From JBBKWH01 sp041165345 (lineage in GTDB: Bacteria; Pseudomonadota; Gammaproteobacteria; Pseudomonadales; Moraxellaceae): 11,726 nt of DNA. This document shows positions 1-5,831 of the stretch, in pieces. Numbering within the stretch: the first letter of the stretch is position 1; every line of letters begins with the position of its first letter. Location of the stretch: positions 1 through 11,726 of the forward strand of contig JBEANQ010000069.1 in assembly GCA_041165345.1 (NCBI GenBank), in the 5' to 3' direction. The notes below the pieces were generated by a model. It searched no databases. It had not been told where the DNA came from and saw only the letters and a program-made list of their open reading frames with translations. The position numbers and the translations under genes are program-made.

Positions 1-217
1 CATAGAACATCCAGACGCTCAAGCAGGGATCGATTAAACACATGGTGCTTCATCTGCTTAAAGATGATCAATGGACTGTTTGCATGGATGTGTAACTCGG
101 CTTTAAATGTAATCTTGTGTAATAATAGGTGTATGCTGTGTATCAGCACGGAAACAACAATACCGTTTTTGCTAAACGTTAGAGTCGATCAATTTTGTGT
201 ACAACAAGAGAGAAAAA
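1..217. other. window edge and leader of the 99-aa gene; possible fragment of a neighbouring gene
   Basis: No gene can be assigned here. Two readings of the edge are possible. On the + strand a frame open from base 2 ends at TAA 35-37 and reads IEHPDAQAGID, which would be a protein C-terminus. On the - strand an ATG at 53-51 opens a frame that runs off the edge and begins MKHHVFNRSLLERLDVL, with only a weak ribosome binding site. Neither fragment is recognisable. Bases 38-217 contain AT-rich stretches, such as TAATAAT at 120-126, that could be part of a promoter for the downstream gene, but no convincing -35 partner is visible. The ribosome binding site AAGAGAG at 206-212 serves the ATG at 218. 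Confidence 0.25.
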
Positions 218-517
218 ATGCCAAAACAGCGTGAGCCCGCCACCTTGCAAGGTTGTTTGCTTGAGCTTATGGAGCAAGTCCAAGCCAACCATCAACAATG
301 GATAGAGCCTTTGCGGCATATCATTCAACTGTTAGATCATGCTCAATACCCACAAGCCCAACACACATGGCAATCGTTATTACGACCTATGCGTGGCAGC
401 TTTCATGGTTTTTTTGTGTGTTGTGATGATCTTGATCAAATGCGACAGATCAATATGCGAATTGATCACTTACGTGATCGAGTGACCTGTGAGTTGGATC
501 AGTTGGTGAGTGTGTAA
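218..517 (+). CDS. hypothetical protein, 99 aa, predicted all-helical
   Basis: I do not recognise this protein. It has 99 residues, starts MPKQREPATL and looks soluble and mainly helical. It is rich in Gln, His, Leu and Arg, has two adjacent cysteines (VCCDDL) and has no signal peptide or membrane segment. I chose ATG 218 because AAGAGAG at 206-212 lies 5 bases upstream; a GTG at 197 in the same frame would add seven residues but has no ribosome binding site. The stop at 515-517 is at the edge of a hairpin shared with the convergent gene at 531-1208. A segment LRPMRGSFHGF loosely resembles the Hpt signature but has Pro-Met where the His-containing run should be, so a phosphotransfer role is not supported. 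It is transcribed toward a different gene, so it is not part of the pil operon. Confidence 0.6.
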   Translation: MPKQREPATLQGCLLELMEQVQANHQQWIEPLRHIIQLLDHAQYPQAQHTWQSLLRPMRGSFHGFFVCCDDLDQMRQINMRIDHLRDRVTCELDQLVSV

Positions 518-540
518 ACGCCCGCTTAAATTAGGGCGTT
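517..540. terminator. hairpin between convergent genes, possible bidirectional terminator
   Basis: AACGCCC (517-523) pairs perfectly with GGGCGTT (534-540) around a 10-base loop. The stem begins on the last base of the + gene's TAA (515-517), and the loop contains the - gene's TAA (533-531). On the - strand the stem is followed by a short T run (GTTTAC); on the + strand no U tract follows. Intrinsic termination is therefore more credible for the - strand gene and weak for the + strand gene. Confidence 0.5.
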
Positions 541-1208
541 GCACTGCTATTGATGCTGGATGCACTGCGATTGCGTTCTAAATAATCCAATCGCGTGATA
601 ATTTGAGCATAAGACGACCGAATATCATCTTGGCGTTTTTGTAAGGCCGCAATATTGCGTTGCATCTGACCAATTTGCTCACGCTTGTCTTTCATGCGTG
701 TTTGAATCACTTGAGGGACTTCTGTTTGACGTCGTTCATACGCGGCAGCAGCAGCCACATCACGCCCTAGGTCGTTTTGCAAGTCAATCATTTGCGTATT
801 GAGATACTGCATCCGACTCGTCATTTCGGCGAGCATCTGATCACGTTTTGCTGTGGCTTGCGTGGATGAAATATGCGCCAAGACTAAATTGCGATCGGCT
901 TGCCGTTTGGCTTCTTGCTGTTCACGCTGTGCTTTTTGGCGATCATATGCCTCTTGGGTAAACGGAGGAACATGCCGAATCACCATCATGTTGCTGTTTA
1001 ACGCGTCATAGCCTAAGCGAACATGCTCTTGAGTAATGACGCCACTAATGGTTGGAGTACCATTGTTATAGTACCGATACCAGCGTGCCTTAACTTCTGG
1101 CATGGTTGATATTTCTGCGTAACTGACATTCGACACAATCATGCCAACACAGACCCAGAGCATTGCGGTCATGATGGCTGTGTTGAGCTGATTCCCTGCC
1201 ACTCTCAT
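531..1208 (-). CDS. exported coiled-coil protein with a DUF4124-like N-terminal segment
   Basis: The 225-residue product starts MRVAGNQLNT and has a typical signal peptide: a hydrophobic stretch at about residues 10-28 and a likely cleavage after VSYA (residue 31). It should act in the periplasm or at the envelope. Mature residues 38-85 (WYRYYNNGTPTISGVI, EHVRLGYDAL, MVIRHVPPF) resemble the small DUF4124-type domain, whose function is unknown. Residues 85-215 are charged, Gln/Arg-rich and strongly helical, probably a coiled coil, with a five-alanine run near 152-156. The tail is Ser-rich. I chose this start because AGGAG (complement of 1214-1218) lies 5 bases upstream and the signal peptide then has normal length; an in-frame ATG at 1238 would add ten residues. 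It is divergent from pilG, and no functional link to the pili is shown. Confidence 0.8.
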   Translation of the reverse strand: MRVAGNQLNTAIMTAMLWVCVGMIVSNVSYAEISTMPEVKARWYRYYNNGTPTISGVITQEHVRLGYDALNSNMMVIRHVPPFTQEAYDRQKAQREQQEAKRQADRNLVLAHISSTQATAKRDQMLAEMTSRMQYLNTQMIDLQNDLGRDVAAAAAYERRQTEVPQVIQTRMKDKREQIGQMQRNIAALQKRQDDIRSSYAQIITRLDYLERNRSASSINSSATP

Positions 1209-1270
1209 AGAGACTCCTCTGCGAACGAACAGCCCCAACCGATGAAACGATTAGACCGTCGATATCCTGT

Positions 1271-1287
1271 ATGATCAATCGATCATA
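1271..1287 (-). promoter_or_regulatory. possible -10 element overlapping an inverted repeat, upstream of the exported-protein gene
   Basis: On the - strand TATGAT (complement of 1282-1287) matches the sigma-70 -10 consensus at 5 of 6 positions. It lies about 75 bases upstream of the start at 1208. No good -35 is seen 16-18 bases further upstream. ATGATC (1271-1276) and GATCAT (1281-1286) form an inverted repeat with a 4-base spacer that overlaps this -10, so a repressor or activator site is possible. This rests on pattern only. Confidence 0.25.
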
Positions 1288-1406
1288 GCAGTGTCTGTTC
1301 TTTCATAACACAGCCGACCTTTACGACACGATAAATAGAACCACGATTCCATCACAGGTTGTCTTGATTCAAGAGTGCCTTAAACATGTGCGGTCATTGG
1401 CGGGCA

Positions 1407-1448
1407 TTGTCAAGTTCGTTGGCAAGCCCTAATGATCTGTGCTAAAAG
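1407..1448 (+). promoter_or_regulatory. candidate promoter(s) of the pilG-chpA operon
   Basis: Two overlapping sigma-70-like pairs are present: TTGTCA (1407-1412) with AATGAT (1431-1436), and TTGGCA (1419-1424) with TAAAAG (1443-1448). Each has an 18-base spacer, a 5/6 -35 match and a 4/6 -10 match. Either would give a leader of roughly 70-80 bases before pilG. The matches are modest and one or both may be chance. Confidence 0.25.
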
Positions 1449-1523
1449 ATGCACTAACATGCGGGATACAAGATATCTCAACCAACGTGCGTGCAACATT
1501 GCGTTATCAGGAAGATCGAGCCA

Positions 1524-1913
1524 ATGGAAGAAAATTTTGATGGTCTAAAGGTGATGGTAATCGACGATTCGAAAACCATTCGACGTACCGCTGAAACCCT
1601 GCTGCAAAAAGCAGGATGCACGGTATTCACCGCAGTCGACGGCTTTGATGCGCTCGCAAAGATCGCAGACTCCAGCCCAGACATTATTTTTGTAGACATT
1701 ATGATGCCTCGCCTAGATGGGTATCAGACGTGTGCATTGATTAAAAACAATCAAACGTTTAAGCAAACCCCCGTCATCATGCTGTCCTCTAAAGATGGCC
1801 TGTTTGACAAAGCCAAAGGTCGGATTGTCGGCTCAGACGAGTATCTGACGAAACCCTTTAGCAAAGAAGAACTGTTCAGTGCGATTCGTCAGCACGTTAC
1901 TGTGAATGCCTGA
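1524..1913 (+). CDS. pilG: PilG, single-domain response regulator of the Pil-Chp system
   Basis: PilG is a CheY-like receiver that takes phosphate from the ChpA system; in Pseudomonas it promotes pilus extension and cAMP signalling. The 129-residue product is one receiver domain with no output domain. The acidic pair is D14-D15, the phosphorylated Asp is D58 in FVDIMMPRLDG, the conserved Ser is at 88-89 in MLSSKDG, and the Lys is K110 in YLTKPFS. Long stretches, such as SKTIRRTAETLL and GYQTCALIKNN, match Pseudomonas PilG as I remember it. I chose ATG 1524 because it gives the family N-terminus (MEENFDGLKVMVIDDS) and has AGGAAG 9 bases upstream; an in-frame ATG at 1491 would add 11 atypical residues. 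It is the first gene of the operon, and its stop overlaps the pilH ribosome binding site. Confidence 0.97.
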   Translation: MEENFDGLKVMVIDDSKTIRRTAETLLQKAGCTVFTAVDGFDALAKIADSSPDIIFVDIMMPRLDGYQTCALIKNNQTFKQTPVIMLSSKDGLFDKAKGRIVGSDEYLTKPFSKEELFSAIRQHVTVNA

Positions 1914-1924
1914 GGAGTCATCTG

Positions 1925-2293
1925 ATGGCGCGTATTCTTGTGGTTGACGATTCACCGACTGAAACTTTTCGCTTTCGTGAAATTCTGCAACGTAATGGTC
2001 ATCAAGTCCTCGAAGCCAGCAATGGTGCCGACGGAGTGGCCATGGCGCGTGCAGAGCTGCCGGACATGATCCTCATGGATGTGGTCATGCCCGGCATGAA
2101 TGGTTTTCAAGCCACACGTCAAATTACACGGGGTGCTGAGACATCCAGCATTCCTGTTGTTATCGTCAGTACCAAAGACCAAGAAACCGATCGAGTGTGG
2201 GGTAAGCGACAAGGTGCGCGCGATTATCTGACCAAACCGATTGAAGAGGTCGCGCTCATGCGCGTGATCAACCAACTCTTGTCGGCGAGCTGA
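1925..2293 (+). CDS. pilH: PilH, single-domain response regulator of the Pil-Chp system
   Basis: PilH is the second CheY-like regulator. In Pseudomonas it opposes PilG, affecting pilus retraction and acting as a phosphate sink. The 122-residue receiver has acidic residues D8-D9 (LVVDDSPTE), phosphoacceptor D52 (LMDVVMPGMNG), T83 in VSTKDQETD, and K104 in DYLTKPI. The block VWGKRQGARDYLTKP is a strong PilH signature. Translation starts at ATG 1925, 7 bases after GAGGAG (1912-1917), and that ribosome binding site overlaps the pilG stop codon at 1911-1913. Translation of the two regulators is therefore probably coupled. The length matches the family (about 121 residues). Confidence 0.97.
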   Translation: MARILVVDDSPTETFRFREILQRNGHQVLEASNGADGVAMARAELPDMILMDVVMPGMNGFQATRQITRGAETSSIPVVIVSTKDQETDRVWGKRQGARDYLTKPIEEVALMRVINQLLSAS

Positions 2294-2295
2294 TC

Positions 2296-2826
2296 ATGGC
2301 GGCGCGCGGTTTTATTGAGCTGTTGCGTCTAGCAGAACGTGGAAGACAACGTCTGCGAGGCGGACAAGATGGGGGAGATGGACGTTGGTCTGGTGTGGCA
2401 TTTTTGCTCAATGACCATTACTTCGTTGCGCCATTAGGCGAAATATCTGAAGTGCTCAATGTGCCAGACACCACGAGCGTCCCCAGTACGCAAGCATGGC
2501 TACGTGGCTTAGCCAATGTACGCGGACGTCTATTACCAATTTCAGACCTTGCCATGTTTGTGGGTGCCGAGAAAGCACGCACAGATACTCGCCGTAAAGT
2601 CATGGTGATTGACCAACCCACATTGTTTGGTGGTGTCATCGTTGATGAAGTTTTGGGGATCCAGCATTTCATTAAGAACACCTATTTTGGAACCACGAGC
2701 GTGACGCACGTGGGTATTGCGCCTTATGTACAGGGATATTTCGAACGGGATGGTCAACGCTGGCATATATTTATGCCCAGTCGTCTTGCGGCAGATCCTC
2801 GGTTTCTGAATGCGGCAATCCTGTAA
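2296..2826 (+). CDS. pilI: PilI, CheW-like coupling protein
   Basis: PilI links the receptor PilJ to the kinase ChpA at the cytoplasmic face of the signalling array. The 176-residue product has a basic, Gly-rich N-terminal segment (1-30) followed by one CheW domain (about 30-170). The CheW signature is ANVRGRLLPISDL, ending at residue 85, and a second typical strand is KVMVIDQPTL with FGGVIVDEVLGI (101-122). No catalytic residues are expected. The start lies 2 bases after the pilH stop, and the ribosome binding site is weak (GGCGAG near 2284), so translation is probably coupled to pilH. Pseudomonas PilI has about the same length. Its neighbours leave little doubt about the role. Confidence 0.95.
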   Translation: MAARGFIELLRLAERGRQRLRGGQDGGDGRWSGVAFLLNDHYFVAPLGEISEVLNVPDTTSVPSTQAWLRGLANVRGRLLPISDLAMFVGAEKARTDTRRKVMVIDQPTLFGGVIVDEVLGIQHFIKNTYFGTTSVTHVGIAPYVQGYFERDGQRWHIFMPSRLAADPRFLNAAIL

Positions 2827-2838
2827 AAACAGCAGGCA

Positions 2839-2877
2839 ATGGAAAAACCTGAAGAAAGTGATAGGGAGCAGGGGTAA
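2839..2877 (+). CDS. possible 12-codon leader ORF overlapping the pilJ start
   Basis: In the 50-base pilI-pilJ gap, ATG 2839 opens a frame coding for MEKPEESDREQG and ends with TAA 2875-2877. That stop shares one base with the pilJ ATG (TAATG), an arrangement often used for translational coupling. CAGG 3 bases upstream is at best a weak ribosome binding site. The pilJ ribosome binding site (AGGGAG 2863-2868, with AGGGG 2870-2874) lies inside this small frame. The peptide is highly charged and has no recognisable function. It could be chance. Confidence 0.25.
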   Translation: MEKPEESDREQG

Positions 2878-5009
2878 TGAGTTCTGGTTTAAAAAAAGTC
2901 ACAGGGCCTTCATCAAAGGTCTGGCAAAATAACCCGTTAGCGAGTTATTGGAATCGAACTGCAAGTATTTTTGGCGACCCCAAGCTCGCCAAACCATGGA
3001 TGTGGGGTGGAGTACTGTCTGCTGCTATCACGCTAGGGTCTTTCTTTTATCTGTTTTACAGCGTACCGCGCAGTAACATTTTGATTAAAGATGTGGGCGA
3101 ATTGCGCGTGTTGTCTCAACAGGTGGCCAAAAACGCCACAGAGGCATCGACAGGAGGTACTGATCAATCGTTTATGAATTTGCGTGCATCACAAAAGCAA
3201 TTCAACGAACGTTTGGCCAACGTCCAGTCAATTTATGGCAAGACAGGCAAAGATATTGTGGCCGTGAACCGCTCATGGGCCAGTATTAATTCGAAAGTGA
3301 ATGACATTCTCTCCAACCAACAAACGGTTGATGAATTGCATGATTTGGGTCAGTCCATTTCAGAAGTCATTCCTGAAATGCAAGCCGAGTACAACCTCAT
3401 CGTAGATGGCATGGTGCGTGCTGGCGCTGCTGGTAGCCAAGTGGCACTGGCTAAAAACCAAGCGTTGCTGTCGGAACGTATTTTGCGTTCGATTAACTCC
3501 GTGCTAACGGGTGATGAAGGCTCCGTCGCTTCTGCAGATGACTTTAGTACTGACGCTGAAGACTTTGGTCGTTTTTTGACGGGTCAGTTGAATGGTGATG
3601 CAGCGCTGGGTGTGATTCGCATTAATGACCCAGAGTTACGCGCATCACTGGAATCGATCAAAGAATCTTATGACGATGTGATCAGTAGTGCTGCTAGCCG
3701 TATTTTGGTCAGTTCACCTCAGATTTACCAAGTACGTGATTCATCAGCGAAGCTGTTTACCGAATCAGGGAGCTTGCTCAAAGAGCTAAACACTCTATCT
3801 GAAAGTGTGACCAACACCCTGCGTAACTTACTACCCGGTCTGTTGATGCTGTTGGGCTTGGCGGGTCTGGGTTATTCGTTGTGGCGTTTGTTTGCGATGC
3901 GTTCACGCATTGATCAAGACCGTGCGTTGCAAGAAACCCAACGTCAACGCCGTGAAGCTGAGCTAGAAGCCGAACGTGCGCGTCAAATTCAAGACGAGAA
4001 CGAACGTAACCAAACCGCGATTTTGCGCTTGCTTGACGAACTCGGCGACTTGGCAGACGGTGACTTGACTGTTAACGCGACCGTTTCTGAAGACTTTACC
4101 GGTGCGATTGCCGACTCGGTTAACTTCGCTATTGACCAATTGCGCTTGCTGGTTTCGGCCATTAACACCACCGCATTGCGCGTGGCTGAGTCGTCACAAG
4201 ACACCCAAACGACAGCCATGCAATTGGCTGAGGCTTCTGAGCACCAAGCGCAAGAAATTGCTGGTGCATCAGCGGCGGTCAACGAAATGGCCGTCTCGAT
4301 CGACCAAGTATCGGCCAACGCGATGGAGTCAGCATCGGTTGCGGATCGCTCGGTTGCGATTGCATACAACGGTGGTGAAGTGGTTCAGCGTTCCATCGAA
4401 GGGATGGACACCATTCGTGAGCAGATTCAAGAAACGGCTAAGCGGATCAAGCGTTTGGGTGAGTCATCACAAGAAATTGGTGACATCGTCTCCTTGATTA
4501 ACGACATTGCCGACCAAACCAACATTCTGGCCTTGAACGCTGCAATTCAGGCATCGATGGCGGGTGAGGCGGGTCGTGGTTTTGCGGTGGTTGCGGACGA
4601 AGTTCAGCGCCTTGCGGAACGTTCTGCAGCAGCAACCAAGCAGATTGAAGGCTTGGTTAAAACCATTCAAACCGACACCAATGAAGCGGTTATTTCGATG
4701 GAACAAACCACATCAGAGGTTGTTCGTGGTGCGCGTTTGGCAAAAGATGCGGGTGTGGCACTGGGTGAAGTACAGGCGGTTTCTCGGACACTGGCTGACT
4801 TGATTCAGAACATTTCGAACGCTGCACGTCAACAGGCGGCATCGGCAGGTCATATCTCAAACACCATGAACATCATTCAAGAGATCACCACCCAAACCAC
4901 CGCAGGGACGATTGCGACGGCACGTTCGGTTGGTAACTTGGCTGAAATGGCGGTTGATCTGCGTGATTCAGTATCGGGCTTTAAACTGCCGGATGAACAA
5001 ATGATCTAA
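2877..5009 (+). CDS. pilJ: PilJ, methyl-accepting chemotaxis-type receptor
   Basis: PilJ is the inner-membrane receptor of the system; in Pseudomonas it senses pilus or surface signals and controls ChpA. The 710-residue product has a cytoplasmic N-terminal extension (1-42), TM1 (about 43-63, GVLSAAITLGSFFYLFYSV), a helical periplasmic region (64-318) with PilJ-type N-terminal repeats (RVLSQQVAKNATEAS; a diverged copy at SERILRSINSVLTG), TM2 (about 319-340), and a HAMP-like linker to about 430. The long signalling coiled coil follows, with its hairpin tip at 544-556 (IADQTNILALNAA) and then AGEAGRGFAVVADEVQRLAE. The tip binds PilI and ChpA. ATG 2877 follows AGGGAG with 8-base spacing. It is slightly longer than Pseudomonas PilJ (about 680). 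The C-terminus LPDEQMI carries no NWETF-like tether for a methyltransferase. Confidence 0.96.
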   Translation: MSSGLKKVTGPSSKVWQNNPLASYWNRTASIFGDPKLAKPWMWGGVLSAAITLGSFFYLFYSVPRSNILIKDVGELRVLSQQVAKNATEASTGGTDQSFMNLRASQKQFNERLANVQSIYGKTGKDIVAVNRSWASINSKVNDILSNQQTVDELHDLGQSISEVIPEMQAEYNLIVDGMVRAGAAGSQVALAKNQALLSERILRSINSVLTGDEGSVASADDFSTDAEDFGRFLTGQLNGDAALGVIRINDPELRASLESIKESYDDVISSAASRILVSSPQIYQVRDSSAKLFTESGSLLKELNTLSESVTNTLRNLLPGLLMLLGLAGLGYSLWRLFAMRSRIDQDRALQETQRQRREAELEAERARQIQDENERNQTAILRLLDELGDLADGDLTVNATVSEDFTGAIADSVNFAIDQLRLLVSAINTTALRVAESSQDTQTTAMQLAEASEHQAQEIAGASAAVNEMAVSIDQVSANAMESASVADRSVAIAYNGGEVVQRSIEGMDTIREQIQETAKRIKRLGESSQEIGDIVSLINDIADQTNILALNAAIQASMAGEAGRGFAVVADEVQRLAERSAAATKQIEGLVKTIQTDTNEAVISMEQTTSEVVRGARLAKDAGVALGEVQAVSRTLADLIQNISNAARQQAASAGHISNTMNIIQEITTQTTAGTIATARSVGNLAEMAVDLRDSVSGFKLPDEQMI

Positions 5010-5027
5010 AGGCTGGAGCAAGGACGC

Positions 5028-5831
5028 ATGGCCGGAACTGTCAGGGAAGGCATGAGCGCAGAGCAATCTTCGCTTTGGCTATCGCTTATTGAATCACGGA
5101 TTGGCATGGTGCTGCCTGTGATTCAACATCGGCTGTTTGAAAGCCGTGTGTTTGATCGGATGCAGGTGTGGGGGCTGGATATGGACAGCTACTACCAGTT
5201 GGTCAAGCGTGATCGTGGCGAATGGCAGCAGTTGGCCGAATCATTAGTGGTTCATGAAACTGCTTTTTTTAGACACTCGCCGTCGTATGACCTCGTAGGT
5301 CGCCACTTATCTCGTCTCAATCGTGATGCTCAATTATGGAGCGTCGGTTGTGCGACTGGAGAAGAGGCGTGGTCATTGGCCATGGTGGCGCGTAGCCAAG
5401 CCTTGCGTTCGTTCCGTTTGATGGCCACCGACATTAGCCATCAAGCGCTCGGCGTGGCACGTCAGAGAGTCTACCCTCGTCGTAAAGCAGAGGCCATTCC
5501 TTCGGCACTCCGCAATCGTTATGGGCAAGATTTACCCGATGGTCATTGGCAGGTCAGTGCATCTCTTGCTGTCAATGTGAGTTTTCAGGTGTTTAACCTG
5601 ATGGATATTAGTAGTGCGCCTTTTCGGCGATTAGATGTGATTTTTTGTCAAAACGTTCTGATTTATTTTAGAAAATTTGATCGTCGAGATATTTTAGACG
5701 CCCTTGTTCAGCGCCTTGAGCTGGGTGGAATACTGGTGCTAGGCCCCGGTGAAATGGCAGACTGGTCACATCCGCAGGTCAGACGTGTTGACCATGTGGG
5801 AACGCTGGCCTATGAACGGATCAAGTCATGA
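5028..5831 (+). CDS. pilK: PilK, CheR-type receptor methyltransferase
   Basis: PilK is expected to transfer methyl groups from S-adenosylmethionine to glutamates of PilJ during adaptation. The 267-residue product has a helical N-terminal CheR domain (about 10-80) and a Rossmann methyltransferase domain. Visible motifs are HETAFFRHSPSYD (76-88), the SAM-binding loop SVGCATGEEAWSLAM (105-119), the acidic residue in MATDIS (D135), and DVIFCQNVLIYF (203-214). Many CheR proteins have Arg-Asn where this has Gln-Asn. ATG 5028 has AAGGA and GGAG upstream; an in-frame ATG at 5052 is a possible alternative. The gene lies 18 bases after pilJ and overlaps chpA by four bases (ATGA). Acinetobacter pil-chp clusters, as I recall, lack a PilK, so its presence argues against that genus. 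Confidence 0.93.
   Translation: MAGTVREGMSAEQSSLWLSLIESRIGMVLPVIQHRLFESRVFDRMQVWGLDMDSYYQLVKRDRGEWQQLAESLVVHETAFFRHSPSYDLVGRHLSRLNRDAQLWSVGCATGEEAWSLAMVARSQALRSFRLMATDISHQALGVARQRVYPRRKAEAIPSALRNRYGQDLPDGHWQVSASLAVNVSFQVFNLMDISSAPFRRLDVIFCQNVLIYFRKFDRRDILDALVQRLELGGILVLGPGEMADWSHPQVRRVDHVGTLAYERIKS

Larger units (their letters stand above)
1209..1523. other. intergenic region between divergent genes
   Basis: This 315-base stretch has no credible gene. It should hold the promoter of the - strand gene ending at 531 and that of the pilG operon. Candidates are listed separately: a -10-like TATGAT with an inverted repeat near 1271-1287 for the - strand, and two overlapping promoter-like pairs at 1407-1448 for the + strand. 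GATATC occurs near 1261 and again near 1472. I see no riboswitch, tRNA or clear terminator. The pilG ribosome binding site AGGAAG is at 1509-1514. Confidence 0.6.

Noticed and set aside
197..217. GTG start seven codons upstream of the 99-aa gene
   Set aside because: It has no ribosome binding site, while ATG 218 has AAGAGAG at good spacing.
1419..1435. Sigma-54-like TTGGCA upstream of pilG
   Set aside because: The second element needed (GC at the -12 position, TTGC-like) is missing at the right spacing.
1478..1699. Minus-strand open frame over the start of pilG, and other open frames inside pilH, pilI, pilJ and chpA on either strand
   Set aside because: They are antisense or shifted shadows of genes with clear family motifs and have no recognisable product or ribosome binding site.
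4102..4497. Plus-strand 131-codon frame inside pilJ
   Set aside because: Its product is an Arg/Trp/Ser-rich out-of-frame reading of the conserved PilJ signalling domain.
5828..5831. Possible frameshift at the pilK-chpA junction
   Set aside because: The ATGA overlap is normal translational coupling; both proteins are complete across it.
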